Notes under the pieces: model-generated
Told to the model about the DNA's origin: nothing
Database searches by the model: none
Seen by the model: the letters and a program-made list of their open reading frames with translations, nothing else
Shown here: positions 13,101-23,241 of the stretch, one piece after another
Layout of the letters: each line of letters begins with the position of its first letter
How positions within the stretch are numbered: the stretch's first letter is position 1
Translations under genes and position numbers: made by a program
Assembly (NCBI GenBank): GCA_036345935.2
Contig: JADWOT020000005.1
Coordinates: 7,559,960-7,623,959, forward strand
Source: Taenia hydatigena
Lineage: Eukaryota; Platyhelminthes; Cestoda; Cyclophyllidea; Taeniidae
Reading direction: 5' to 3'
Length of the DNA stretch: 64,000 nt

Positions 13101-13668
13101 TCCGTTTCAGTTATGATAGGCACTATTTTTGATCAAAAAATCATTCAAGCATCCCAGCGGTTGCAGCAAGTACCTTATTTTTTAAAGTCATTTGTGAAAA
13201 CAAAGTGTTGTCTATCATATCGTAATGGTCTGAAGTCACAGTTACATTAAAGGTAACACATTTGCGTGCAAATCTGGTATGTGAGAACATTAAATTCTAC
13301 AGATGAGAGTGTTCTTCCTCGCTTACACTGAATTCGAATGGTTCTCGATACTGCGGGAGTTTGTGACTGGAAGCCGAGAGTTTCAACATCTCCGCAGATG
13401 AACACAGCACCGTCGTCTTTGCGCGAGACCACAAAGGTGGCAGCGATGTCTGGACGATCAGCCGAGATCTGAACAACTCGGGTGGCGAAATTGGCCAGAT
13501 CCTCGAAGCCGTCGATACCTTCACCTCCGCCACGACGTCGCAGGATCCGCAAGACTCCGCTACCGCTGGAACTGTCGCTGGAACAGGTCAGCGTCACCTC
13601 CGTGCCCTCAGGAATGGGTCTTTCCAGCGCCACGTTTGAAGTGAGGCGTATTTGACCCTCTGAACCGA
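767..13668 (-). CDS. Nephrin/SNS-like immunoglobulin-superfamily adhesion receptor (gene span, 5' incomplete)
   Basis: Twelve exons join without a stop into about 1,006 residues: five Ig domains, an FN3-like domain, one transmembrane helix (about residues 770-791 of the partial protein) and a tail of about 210 residues. Exons run 13668-13327, 10647-10303, 7614-7424, 7250-7100, 5908-5513, 5332-4919, 4148-3723, 3338-3207, 3099-3066, 2348-2218, 1745-1659 and 1140-767. Most introns are phase 1, as is usual for Ig modules, and every junction is phase-compatible. Joint residues give typical inter-Ig linkers such as LNVLYPPAVEI. The second and third Ig domains look like CD80-type C2 sets, common in nephrin, SNS/hibris and Neph/Kirre proteins, which act in cell recognition, myoblast fusion and filtration slits. 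No signal peptide or start is seen within these exons, so the gene is 5' partial. A different multi-Ig receptor class remains possible. Confidence 0.85.
1659..1745 (-). CDS. IgSF receptor exon J: cytoplasmic tail
   Basis: 87 nt, phase 1-1, with acceptor TGGTTTAG and donor GTGTGT. It encodes SGSLHTGPMPTLSIASSINE followed by DNENRRTP. It is symmetric, so skipping it would keep the frame and simply shorten the tail by 29 residues. Confidence 0.68.
2218..2348 (-). CDS. IgSF receptor exon I: cytoplasmic tail
   Basis: 131 nt, phase 2 to phase 1, with acceptor GATTTTAAG and donor GTGAGC. It encodes LLHGPRTYQTLDSSKPFASP followed by a Ser/Gly-rich stretch and HPAYARQSV. The composition (Ser, Pro, Tyr) is typical of a receptor tail; TYQTL and PAYARQ are possible tyrosine signalling or sorting motifs. 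The acceptor has only a modest pyrimidine tract. Confidence 0.7.
3066..3099 (-). CDS. IgSF receptor exon H: 34-nt micro-exon
   Basis: A very short exon between acceptor TATGTTCCTTAG and donor GTAAGC. Entering in phase 1 it reads MKKLAPATSN and leaves in phase 2, matching the phase of the next exon. Its length is not a multiple of three, so skipping it would shift the downstream frame. It was called because it alone reconciles the phase-1 end of the transmembrane exon with the phase-2 start of the following exon. Confidence 0.7.
3207..3338 (-). CDS. IgSF receptor exon G: transmembrane segment
   Basis: 132 nt, phase 1-1, with acceptor CTATTTCAG and donor GTAATT. It encodes a short Ser/Ala-rich juxtamembrane stalk, a hydrophobic helix of about 22 residues (from LIIGILITLL to LIYYF) and the stop-transfer residues CTCIKRR, placing the C-terminal part in the cytoplasm. 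If the donor is not used, the frame reads 19 more codons to a stop at about 3154, giving a receptor with almost no tail. Confidence 0.85.
3723..4148 (-). CDS. IgSF receptor exon F: membrane-proximal FN3-like domain
   Basis: Phase 1-1, 426 nt, 142 codons, with acceptor TGCTTTCAG and donor GTAACC. The fold resembles fibronectin III: PDSIRITSEG, KVRVEFEPP (B strand with PP), and late strands YTFQFLVYHGTQLRQI. It is longer than a normal FN3 module of about 90-100 residues; a Ser/Ala/Thr-rich stretch (KDTSSASLASPTVDIVG) probably forms a loop. One FN3 between the last Ig and the membrane is the nephrin/SNS layout. The FN3 assignment is from pattern only. Confidence 0.75.
4919..5332 (-). CDS. IgSF receptor exon E: atypical Ig domain 5
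   Basis: Phase 1-1, 414 nt, 138 codons, with acceptor ATTTGCAG and donor GTAAGC. It starts APRIHPSTKF and ends with a clear F strand (SDFGLYMCQVNHKAGN). At the strand B position there is valine rather than cysteine (TEFVLTVEARP), so the usual intradomain disulfide cannot form. The strand C tryptophans are present (FMWFWIGDD). A basic Ser/Ala-rich insertion of about 40 residues sits between strand C and the F strand. It directly precedes the FN3-like module, as the last Ig does in nephrin. Confidence 0.82.
5513..5908 (-). CDS. IgSF receptor exon D: Ig domain 4
   Basis: Phase 1-1, 396 nt, 132 codons, with acceptor CCTTTTTAG and donor GTAAGT. The Ig core is clear: PPAVEIVSLPNDPTEG, SVTLSC, FSFSWWHAKD, and NGWYGCQVVNAAGNAQS. 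It is longer than a minimal Ig domain because of a Gln/Ser/Thr-rich loop and a His/Leu-rich segment before the F strand. The strand A and EG-SVTLSC pattern is of the I-set/C2 type found in nephrin-class receptors. Confidence 0.87.
7100..7250 (-). CDS. IgSF receptor exon C2: second half of Ig domain 3
   Basis: 151 nt, starting in phase 0 after an acceptor ending TTTAAG and ending in phase 1 at GTGAGT. It encodes strands D-G: STLRV, then TEYRCVVNQAAL with the second core cysteine, then EYKLNVL. Joined to the next exon it gives the linker LNVLYPPAVEI, a typical inter-Ig boundary. A second AG eight bases downstream would break the frame and was not used. Confidence 0.82.
7424..7614 (-). CDS. IgSF receptor exon C1: first half of Ig domain 3
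   Basis: 191 nt, phase 1 at the 5' end and phase 0 at the 3' end, with acceptor CTTTTCCCTGCAG and donor GTAAAC. It carries strand B (VISLTCTVAV) and strand C (PPATVRWFEF). The second cysteine lies in the next exon, so this Ig domain is split by a 173-nt phase-0 intron, the only phase-0 intron found in this gene. Confidence 0.82.
7615..10302 (-). other. 2.7-kb intron between Ig2 and Ig3 exons
   Basis: Large AT-rich intron. On the opposite strand it contains a 154-codon open frame, listed separately, and overlapping shorter frames at 9684-10075 with no recognisable domain. Confidence 0.6.
8895..9359 (+). other. 154-codon open frame of unknown status inside the IgSF intron
   Basis: Antisense to the receptor gene. 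It has no ATG at its 5' limit (TTG); the first ATG codons are internal. The product would be Lys/Ser-rich with scattered cysteines and no recognised domain, signal peptide or helix. A frame of this length is near what chance can give in 64 kb of two-strand sequence, so it is recorded as an observation and not as a gene. Confidence 0.12.
10303..10647 (-). CDS. IgSF receptor exon B: Ig domain 2 (CD80-like C2 set)
   Basis: Phase 1-1 exon, 345 nt, with acceptor TTGTGTAG and donor GTAAGTC. The Ig core is complete: VIICQTDEGG, then PAVNITWRHL with the core tryptophan, then GFVTQSNLTV and GHRIECSI. The SNLTV and RIEC strands with the proline-rich segment before NITW match the C2-set type seen in nephrin and Neph family proteins. 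NITW is also an N-glycosylation sequon. A Ser/Gly-rich loop separates the sheets. Confidence 0.85.
10648..13326 (-). other. 2.7-kb intron between Ig1 and Ig2 exons
   Basis: AT-rich intron with no recognisable exon. A slightly GC-richer patch at about 12510-12760 is open on both strands but has no domain or splice support. Confidence 0.55.
13327..13668 (-). CDS. IgSF receptor exon A: Ig domain 1 (most N-terminal certain exon)
   Basis: Phase 1-1 exon of 342 nt, 114 codons, between an acceptor ending ATTAG and a GTAAGC donor. It encodes an Ig fold: strand B cysteine in EVTLTC, then a Gly/Arg-rich linker, then the strand F cysteine in DDGAVFICGDVE. The usual strand C tryptophan is not evident. 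The start at 13668 was preferred over an AG nine bases further in because it keeps both ends phase 1 and adds GSEG upstream; the shorter form would also stay in frame. No equally clear Ig exon was found 5' of it in this window. Confidence 0.8.
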
Positions 13669-16600
13669 CTAATAATTTATAAATTAGGGTGGTAAGTTAT
13701 ATTTTCTTGATATTTTGATGATACTTAAACCACTGTTACTACCTGTAAAAGGGAACCTTCTTATTGCAGCGGCAAATATACCTTAGAAATAAGCATACTA
13801 ACCCAGCCTTATTTTAAATTAAACCTATTTAATGACAACCACGGTCAGGAAGAAATTAATCAACTTTCTACCGTTTTTCGACTATCTTCCTTTTCAAGGG
13901 TCGAAACTTGTTTTGTTTACGCAGATTTCAAACCGCTAAACCTAACCTTGCTTAACATTGACCAAGCCACGGAAACATTTTCATTTGCGATCAAAAATCG
14001 GACTTTTGTGAGCTCTTAGCATGATAACGTGAAACTTACTCTCCGTAGACCTGCGTGTTATCCTACTTGTAATTTCATGAGTACATCAGCATCCATTAAA
14101 TTGATACAAGCCGGATTTTCCAGCTTGCCTTCGTTTTGTGACTGTGAGCGGATACACGTCTACTTTTTATTCATTCTTAATTAAAATTCACCCGAAAAAC
14201 ATTAAAAAAGCATCACGGGATAAGTTTCCGTGGCATTCAACACTTACTCCAAACTTATTCTACATTGAATTATCCAAACTTTCAGTTTTAATATAAAACT
14301 GCTAACAGATCCTGATGTGTCAGGAAAAAAATATAAAAGCAGTTACAATTGCTAGAAAGATACATTGTTCTGATTTACCTCTTCGGCCATTCTCATCTGG
14401 CACTGGCGCAGTGAAAAGTCGTGAACAAAATTATGCATTAGATATGTGTCAAATAGAAATGTCAGAATGACAAAGTTTTGACTACAGAGATATTCATAAT
14501 CTACCTCCATTAAAAAACGAAGTGTTTTATATGTAGTCAACGTTGGCATGAGCTTACACTTTAATTTGCCAGACATGTACAACTCGGTACACCCTGTAGT
14601 CTAGCTGCTAAATTTAATTGATTGCAATGATTTATTGCAATGTGGTTGAATTAAAATAAAATTTAAAAACTATCATACAAGAGTGAAATCCCTGTGCACT
14701 TTAAGTAGGGAGGATTTCAATGAAACGCGGAAATAACTTTTTATAGGCAGGGCACCGTGGCACTATTTTACACATTTATTTTGCTCGTGGAACTTTGCTA
14801 TAATTGTTTATGCTATCGTGCCAGGTTTGGTCACTCCACAGACTGAGTCACCGTCACTTTTCACAAACACATAATTCAAAAAAAAACATCTTTTTGAGTC
14901 CTGTGCGGTCTGCATTAGTTTCGGTTAAAAAAAGTATGTTGACGTCTTTTTATCTTTCCGAAACCCTTTACACAAACGCACCACTCATTAAGCTTCCACA
15001 GTGGTTTTGAATTCGAGACAATGAACTATTCCCTTTCCTCTATCGTTGTCCCATTGTCTGACAACAGAAGAAAATGCTTAAAATAATGCAAAATATGCGG
15101 TTGCAATGGCTGCTATGCGCAAGGTCTGAACTGGCAATGATTGATGGGAAAGGCCCTCCAGCAGCGTGCCAAGTGACTTGATCATGCCTGTTATTCGCCC
15201 TATGCGGTAGAGGCTTAGAAGCGGGTATGCTCAATTCACCATATTTGCAGCCGGTCATGTGACTAGGTCTGTCAACGCACTTTGATCGTTCAGACAGAAA
15301 AGTGCCTTGCCGTGACAGCCAGCGTTGGTTCTTGTACATGTGTTACATTGTGCTTCCAGCACCATGACTTCAGGGTCCCAAAAAGCGTTTTATTGACGCA
15401 GCAATAATTGGAACTTAGAGATTTGAGACTGGAGCACTTTAAAGGTGATCGGATTATATCAAACTGTCACTTTGTGCATTTCTAATGAGAAAACATGAGG
15501 TTTCTTGGCAAAGCCAGGGGTTTCGCTTACCACAGGACGTGGATTAACTATAATCACCAATGCCATGCGTAACCAGAATGAATACTTAGATTCCTTTGAA
15601 CCCAATATGTTCTTTATGAAATCTAGAAGGTTCCAAAACTTCCTTGAACATCATGCGGAAGCATAAAATTAAAATGCGGCACTACCAGCAGTGAAATTAT
15701 AAAGATCAAGATGGTCTCTTATTTGTAAAGGAAACATCTCACTCAGTTTAGATAGAGCACTTGGTAGCTCCTTGCTTCTTGAGTAAAGCGCGCACAAGTT
15801 TTGTCGTCCCGAAACTCGCAATATTTTTTTAACTATAGCACAACTGTTTAACAGATTTACTTTAGTTACACATAACTGATAGGTCTTTTGATGTGCAGAG
15901 GTAGCCTAGAAACCTTAAAACGTCGGAGTGTTTGTTTGAACTATGATGTACGAACTAACGTCTGTGCGGTATTTGGGTAACCAATGGGACTAGAACAAGC
16001 ACATGAATAAAAACCTCGGTATATGACCCGCAAAATGTAGGTTTGCGCCAATGAAAGCGGTGTTAAATGCCAGTCACACAAGGACAGAAGTTGGGCTAAT
16101 GTAAAACTCTCGGATGCAAATTACCGCATTAGCAACCGCCATTTTGTGATGAATTTTCAGACAAAACATGTGTTGCTCACAGTTATCAAAACAAGGAAGG
16201 GGTTTAAGGAAAGGTTTTGGGTTTAATTTCATGTCTTAATGTTTATTCTTGCATACAAAGCCATTTATTTAATTAATTCTTCGGTTTACAATAAGATAAA
16301 TGGCAGTTTGACACCAAAAGAGCCGCCGTTAAACTGATTTAAAGTAACACATTGCTACATTACTGCATTGGAATGAACACAGTAGAAATTGTAATGACAC
16401 ACCTAAAGCTATATACACACGTAGTTTATGATCTTACGAACGATGATATTTAGAGATCATTTAAATAACCCCATGATCGCAAAGGATTTTTGTAAACAAC
16501 GAAATCTTACCGACAATTGATATGCATACGTAAATAAGTAGGTAACGTAGGAGGCGCGGCAGTGGACCTAGTCTATTTGTACAAGCCATTGAACACATGA

Positions 16601-18155
16601 GTAGAAGGTGAAGTTAACGTGAAGGCTTTATCCACATTGGATTACCATCTGTTGAAAGTAGTCGAGTTTCCGCCTAAAATACATGCAAATAGATGGGGGG
16701 CAATTTAAAACTACATGCACCATTATAATGCTACAGGGCTGAAAAGCGATTAATTGTCAACGCAGGCACAGTATATATTTGAGGCGAGGTAATTGCCCCG
16801 TGACTGAAATGCTGACATATATATATGTACGATCGGGAACAAAGCTACATATACGCGCATGTGTGCAGCTGATTCGCTTTCTATTGGTCTTTAAAAGTTC
16901 ACGGTTTCCACTTTATTCAGCAAGGACGTAGCATGGGCTTGCACACCATTACTACCGCTCAGTATCAAGAGTAATAAAAGGCTACATGGAAATTCGATGT
17001 TTGAAAATTAACAGGAAGAACACAGAAAACAGGCAATCTCTTCCACCCGTCACACGAAGAATTTGGATGCAGAGTTGATGAAAACCTTATTCACACGTCT
17101 TTGGCATTTGACATTGCTTCGCCACTTAGATTTGCTCGGTCTTAGACTCGCCTTTGATATCAGTTGTTAATGTTAGCATTCAAAACCTTTGGATCGGCGT
17201 AAATTGGCATTTAAAGAACTCAACTTAAAGGTTGAATGCATGCAAATGTTGGCTTTGCCTTCAGTTTGAAGTTAAGGGTTAAGAGAAAAAGTTGTCTTTT
17301 AACAACTGCTGGTTTGTCATTTAGAAGTGACGCATTCAACACCCAATCAAACCATCACAAGCTTATTAGCGAAGCCTTTTTAAAATTATTTCTGAAAAGA
17401 TTTGCTATTATCTAAGTTCTTTCGTACCTTTGAAATAATTTTGTAAAGTTCTGCCATTTGTCAAGATAGAATTATGCATGCAATTCAGCATTGCGATTAC
17501 CACTTAGAACCATTTGAGTTAATTCAAGAAGGTGATAAGTGGGTGCAAAGCTTCAAACCAAAACACCTAGACAAAACTTACTTAGCCGGTGTTGTATGCA
17601 GGTGATGTTGAGGGACTACCACACCAAATTTGTCATTTGGGTTTTAAAAGAAAATGGCTCAAAATTGTGATTCGATGTATGTGTTCAAACAAAAAACAAA
17701 AATACAGACTAGCAATTACTTGCCACCATGGCACGAGAGCAACAAAAATTGTACAACAATCCGGTTGTTACTGGGTAGAAGAAAAAAACAAAAGTTGGTG
17801 ATACATTTACGGCTTTGCACGGGTCTACCGCGCATTCATTTCGACACAGACTTTTTATGGCTCAAATGTATTGATGATGTTCCACCAACTGTGCCGAACA
17901 TTACTACTGGCGCAAGACCGCATCACTTTCAGTTTCTTTGCATTTCCAAGTCTTTATTTTGAACGTCACAAAAGCGGTCCATATATTAGCATCCCTTAAA
18001 GTGCACAATAGCCCTTCTTTACTTGCGTTGTTAACACTTTCGTTACAGGATCTTAGAGTAACATCAGCCACCACCGTTCGAGTGTCCCACTGTTCACATA
18101 GAGCACCAATTGTTTCTACTTTATTTTTTTGTTTTCAAGCCCCACTCATTCACCT
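13669..18155. other. Non-coding stretch upstream (5') of the certain IgSF exons
   Basis: Either a very long first intron of the IgSF gene or intergenic DNA. No clear Ig exon was found on the minus strand here. A frame at 15040-15339 (minus) is open but unrecognised. An alternating AT patch (CATATATATATG) lies near 16817. Confidence 0.45.
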
Positions 18156-18194
18156 CCAGCCAAGTGCGTCACGTATGCGTGACGTGCAGGCTGG
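18156..18194. repeat. Two-stage inverted repeat with CRE-like half sites
   Basis: CCAGCC (18156-18161) pairs with GGCTGG (18189-18194). Inside, CGTCACG (18167-18173) pairs with CGTGACG (18178-18184) around a 4-nt loop TATG. The stem carries TGACGT/ACGTCA-like half sites resembling CREB/ATF motifs. It could be a cruciform, a structured RNA or a paired regulatory site. Confidence 0.5.
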
Positions 18195-18629
18195 CAGCAA
18201 ATACATTAAGTCATAACCTAGAAAATGTAAACAACGCTGCCAATGCACTCAAAGTATCAAGTTTAGAAAAAAAGACAATTCAAAAGCTGAAACCTTCCTA
18301 TTGACAAGCAATTTTTGAACGAATCAATGAAAAGAATGACAAAAGTCGATGCCCATAAGCACTACTGCGCAATCAACTGGTGGAGTCGTTCCAGTCAAGG
18401 ACCTTAATGACGCAAAATCATTTGTTGAATCACAGGAACTCTTTTCGCTAGTGTGCATAGTCATAATGCTTACGGAAACAGGGATAGTAGTCCTTCCAAA
18501 CTGCAAAAAATGCATTTTAAAAGCCAGCTACGGCCTGCAAGTGCAACGATGGTGATAAACTAGTATGAAGAGTATGTAAGCCAAACAATTCTAGTTGAAT
18601 ATGCTAAAATATGCGATAAACCCACTTAC

Positions 18630-18683
18630 TAACAGAGAGACGAGGAAAGGCAGCATGGCTGTGATCAAGCAAAACACTAGCAT
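18630..18683 (-). CDS. Possible signal-peptide first exon (unassigned)
   Basis: An ATG at 18683 opens MLVFCLITAMLPFLVSLL and runs straight into a consensus donor (GTTA|GTAAGT) in phase 0. Eighteen mostly hydrophobic residues would suit a signal peptide or a membrane segment. It could begin a secreted or membrane protein, conceivably an isoform of the IgSF receptor on the same strand, but its phase does not join directly to the phase-1 acceptor at 13668. Chance is quite possible. Confidence 0.22.
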
Positions 18684-21600
18684 CGGTACGGAGAGCCGTA
18701 TGTAAAGTGAATTTAAGTTTCATTGCTTGTTGTGCAGTTATAATTCCTACAAAGCACCCATTTACCACTAAGCAAGGTATTCTCATCGAAGCCAAACGAA
18801 GCAATTAAGCTGAAAGATTGCTTTCCCACCAGAAGAATGACAGAGTAATTTGACATGGATCCAGGATAATGAAGGCTTGGGGTGACCACGACAGGGACTG
18901 TGTTTAAAGAGGCAAATAATATTCATGACCAAGTTAAAGCAGTCTTTCTTAACCGGGAACACTCAGGCAACAACGGCTGGCGGAAGTAGATTTCTAATGC
19001 AAGACCCCGATCACAGATTTTGACATTAATCGTAAGAGCCTGGTCCCTATTTGTCTACAGTGCGCAAACAGCTGTCGAAACTAGCTATGTCCTTTTGCTT
19101 GACAGCTCGGTAATTAGTAGTCCTAAAGCAAAAAAAACCTACTGTGAACAGAAACTAATAAGTAGTCGTGAAAATTATTAAAAGTCAAGCAATATTATTA
19201 CTGCTATACAAACAGGAGAAACATTGTTAACTCACTTGAGTAGTAATGGTCAAAATTTTAACGAAAATAGCTAGCATTTTTGGCTGTTTCGTTTGAAAAG
19301 TCGTCTTCATTTGACATGTAGGCATTTACGCAATGTTAGCATAATAGGCTATTTTTTGTTCTCAGCTTGCGTAAACATACTTCCATCTTCAATTGAACAC
19401 TCCGAGCAATCCCAGTAGGCATTCAATTTCCGTAATGGACTGTCGATTGATGCTTTGAACGCGACAAGGTTAGCAAGAATTCGTTTGACATTTTATAAAA
19501 GTCGCTCCACCCAGCTGGCAATGATGTTGAATTTTCAAAACATGGCTAAAAAGAGTGCCAAAAAATCTGTTCTATATTTCTATTAAAAGTCAGTAAGATG
19601 ACTAATCCTCATCAATTTTAACGGAAAATTCCTTCATATTTTAGCATTCTCCCAGGTCAATTTTAGATTTTTCATGAGCCGCTGACAGTTGCGTCAGCAG
19701 GATTCTCACTACTTCTCGAATGGTACAAAACATATTTGTACGACTCTTAGAACAACAGACATCTCAGGGACCCTCGCACCACTTACTTCAAAGCAGTGCT
19801 TTGAGCACATAGGGTCGGGGAATTCTTCCCCTTGCATCTTAAGTTTAATGCATGTTTGCAATCAGTTAACCATAAACTCAGGTAGCTGTAAATGCCATGT
19901 TAGTAACTATTTGTGAGAATCACCTACTGCTTAACTCCCACTTACACGCGGAGCCATAACTATGATAGAGGTGGGGAGTTCAGCAAAGACGGAATCCACA
20001 TGAATGAATGTAATATCGCAGAAACGAGTATGGGAAGTAACCATAGCAACGTTCTGGTACTTAGTAAAGCTTTAGTTAGCCATGAGTTCAAGTAAACATT
20101 TTCGACTAAACACCGATAGATGTAAACAGAGAATGGAGCTTCGAAGTGAAAGGCACGATATGACTTGCCAAACTTGCATTTTTTTCATTCACACGTGCCG
20201 GACCGTGGTCACCGAGGCAACTGGGAAGTACTTTACTGACGGTGTGGACCTTCACGAATAAATTGGACCAAAATCTTGTAAACAAAATTAATGGATGAAA
20301 TTTGCTTAAAAACGGTGAAAAATTGCTAGAGAATTCGGGAAAACATGGACTTTTTATGTGTATCGACGTCGGGAAGTGAATACATATGGGCATGTGAATT
20401 AGTTCGTACGCAATCAGTTCAGGTAAACAAGACGTGACACATATTGCATAACCGCCTTTAGACGGAAGAACTTGGAACCATCAATGCAGATCTGCTAGTT
20501 AGTTTTCGTAGTTAATGAAATGCCATTTCTTAGCAAAAAAAACATTACAATTACAGAGAGAACACCGCATTTATAAAAAAACTACCAAGGTGAAAGATTG
20601 TAATATGCTGGTTGCTTGTCTCTTGGTTTCGACAAAGGGGTCACATTGGGTCTCCAACACACATTCGCCAGATGGACTGGCCTCGGGGCATGCCAGTAGC
20701 TCCAAAACCGATTGTGCACTAACAATAAAGATTCTGCCCGAAAGCTGCCATTTTTCGTCTTCAGAGGGGTTCAAGGCGCTACATATTCAACTGCCGTTGA
20801 TACTCTTAATGAACAGGTAACAAGGGAATGCATCCTCTAGCACTATTGAAAAGTTCTTCGTTAGCACGTAAAATGCCGGGTGTAGCATCATAATGTACTG
20901 CGTTGCAATTTTCAGACCTAAAAAAGACTTTTCAACCTATAAAACACCACCGCTCTAGGTAGTTGTTATTTAAATTTGACAAACAATATGCACATCCTTC
21001 GGGTGCTTGTGATATTTTTAGCTCTGAAGGCATAAAATTGGGTTTTTAAGTCAAGAACTTGTAAAGTGGGAGAAGAAAGTCCTGAGAAACATAGTCGGAT
21101 AGCCAATGCGGCATCGGCCTTTCACACAAATAATCGGTTAATGTGCGAGCCTGATTTATGTGCAAGTGAACGCATATACATATGCAAACTTGTGCATCGA
21201 AGAGGTGCCGAATAGCTAGACCAACCAGTTCGCAGTTCCAAAACACCACACCGTCAGTCATTAATTAAACCCAACGGAAGATGCATAAAATTCTGACCAC
21301 CCACTTACACAGGAAAGCAAGAGACGGTTTCGGCAGTATAACACTCTCTGAACAGGGGAAGATTTCATTGAGTCACTCACCTTACTAGTTGGAATGAAGT
21401 AGCCTTAAACTGGTCCTCTGCTATCACTTAAAATTGCTCGTGAGTAAAGCTGTGTAGATAACGGAAACCACACAACCTTGCCTACCAATCCTTTCTAGTG
21501 CATGTCAGGAAGACTCAGTAACTCCGATACCAATAAGTGGTAAATCTGTAACGAGCGGGTCGGTTTAACGACGCCGGAGCGAGGTGTCGCGTCTAGACCA

Positions 21601-22554
21601 CCACCTGGCGATAGCCTTGCATCCCCTTTCGCCACTTGGGTGGGCCTGTATGCGTTTTTACTGTTCTCCTACCGCCAATTGCTATTTCGTTGCACACTTC
21701 GTATGCTCACTCGTAATTACATTTCATAAAAAAATGAAGCTGATTTCACCTTATTAACCCCGGAAGGTGAATATGGAAGATGATGAAGATCAAGTCCTAA
21801 AAGCAGCGAGAAATCAACTGATACCTTTGGTTTCCTCTCGAACTTCAATTTAGGCACTCATTTTTCTCCAAATGGGAAAGTGATCTGGGTGGCAGTTTTT
21901 AGCGAATTTTGCCGCGAACAGTATCATAAAGCAGGCTGATCACGTTGTACAAAATTTTGTATAAGAAATACATATTGGCACGAATCTCGATGCATCACTG
22001 GGGTTTGATTACTGGAAGTGCTATCTGTGGAGGCTCTGGTAGGTACAAAAATATAGGCTCTGAACCGATATTGCCATAGTGTTGAGGGATTAGGGATTCG
22101 TCCATTGAGGTGCCGCGTCATGTGGCTTAAGTAAACTAAATTCTAGACAATTGTCTGAGCTTAACAATCACCGATAAGATAAGTGAGGCCACAGCAACGC
22201 AATTGTTTCGGATTAGGGTAAATTCAAAAGTAAATAGCAGGTATAAACTATTAATAATACTTTAAAAGGAGCGGCTAAATAAAGTAATTTTGTGACTTGC
22301 AACTTCTCAAGGAGCTGCTAAAATTTTCTATTCGACTACACCTAACTACAGTGTATCAATCTTTTTAGGTTTAGGTAAATAGAAGTTGAAAAAGGTCAAA
22401 AATGCTGTACAAACAAGTCATCAGACTGTGATTTACAGATATAAAAATCAGTCACTGCGGTGAATAAGTCAGACATCAAATAATCTAGCATCCTGAACTG
22501 TCCAAAAGTCACGACCGCCAAAATATTTCGTCTCTAATTGACTTGTCCCATCCT
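18684..22554. other. Stretch without a supported gene
   Basis: AT-rich DNA with short chance open frames only. A small GC-richer patch occurs at about 21540-21680. No recognisable transposon or RNA gene. Confidence 0.45.
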
Positions 22555-23240
22555 AGAACACACACACACCCCCGCACGCACACATTCACGCATCAAACAC
22601 CACCGCAGTTCTTCAGACCTAATTACCTGCGTGAAGAAAAGTACGTTGTCCGAGATTTGTAAATGATATTAAGGAATTGAGACTGGCATTGTGTACACAA
22701 GTAAAAGACAGACATAGAAGTTAAGCGATTCAAGAATTAAAGAGGAGCTGAGAGTGGAAGCACAGTGAGACTTACGCGGGCTGCATGGAACGCGTTCAGA
22801 GATGCACGTTGGCGTACAGTTGCTTGTAAGTGTTTACTTATGTATGTGATCCCTAAGAGTGGGCAGGAGAAATGAGAAGTGTTCGAAAGGGATAAATTCC
22901 GCCGACCAGGGAAATAATAGTGTCCGGTGATAGCACACCGAGGCCGTCACAGTGGTAGCTTCGAAGGAAGTGAGAGGACTGTTGAAATGGGACGACGCTG
23001 GGGCTGCACGTCGAGGCGCCTGCTGGTGTGGCTTGCGTGTGTGTACGCGTGCGTGCACACACGTCTACAAAACAACGACGAGAAGTAGTGCTAGTAATGG
23101 TTGTGCGCCTGAAACTACGCCTGAATCCTGCATGATGCGTGCGTACGTGTGTACGCGCTTGGTGCGGCCCGAAGCCCCAAGGTAAGCATGGCCACAGGCG
23201 TGCCACATTTCGGTGTGATAGACAGGTGTGCGTGTATGCG
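22555..23240. promoter_or_regulatory. CA/TG- and CG-alternating segment, possible promoter or Z-DNA-prone region
   Basis: Begins with a CA run (22558-22569) and CACGCACG repeats. It then becomes GC-rich with alternating purine-pyrimidine tracts at about 23034-23065 and 23136-23158, including the perfect hairpin GCGTAC-GTGT-GTACGC (23141-23156). On the plus strand an open segment ends at a consensus donor (CCAAG|GTAAGC, 23182), as a first exon would. Function is inferred from composition only. Confidence 0.3.
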
Positions 23241-23241
23241 T

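Noticed and set aside
15040..15339. 99-codon minus-strand frame with Cys and Pro residues
   Set aside because: No recognisable family, no splice pair, and length within chance expectation.
22834..23206. Overlapping minus-strand frames rich in Thr, Arg and His
   Set aside because: They arise from the TG/CG-alternating composition and not from a protein-like pattern.
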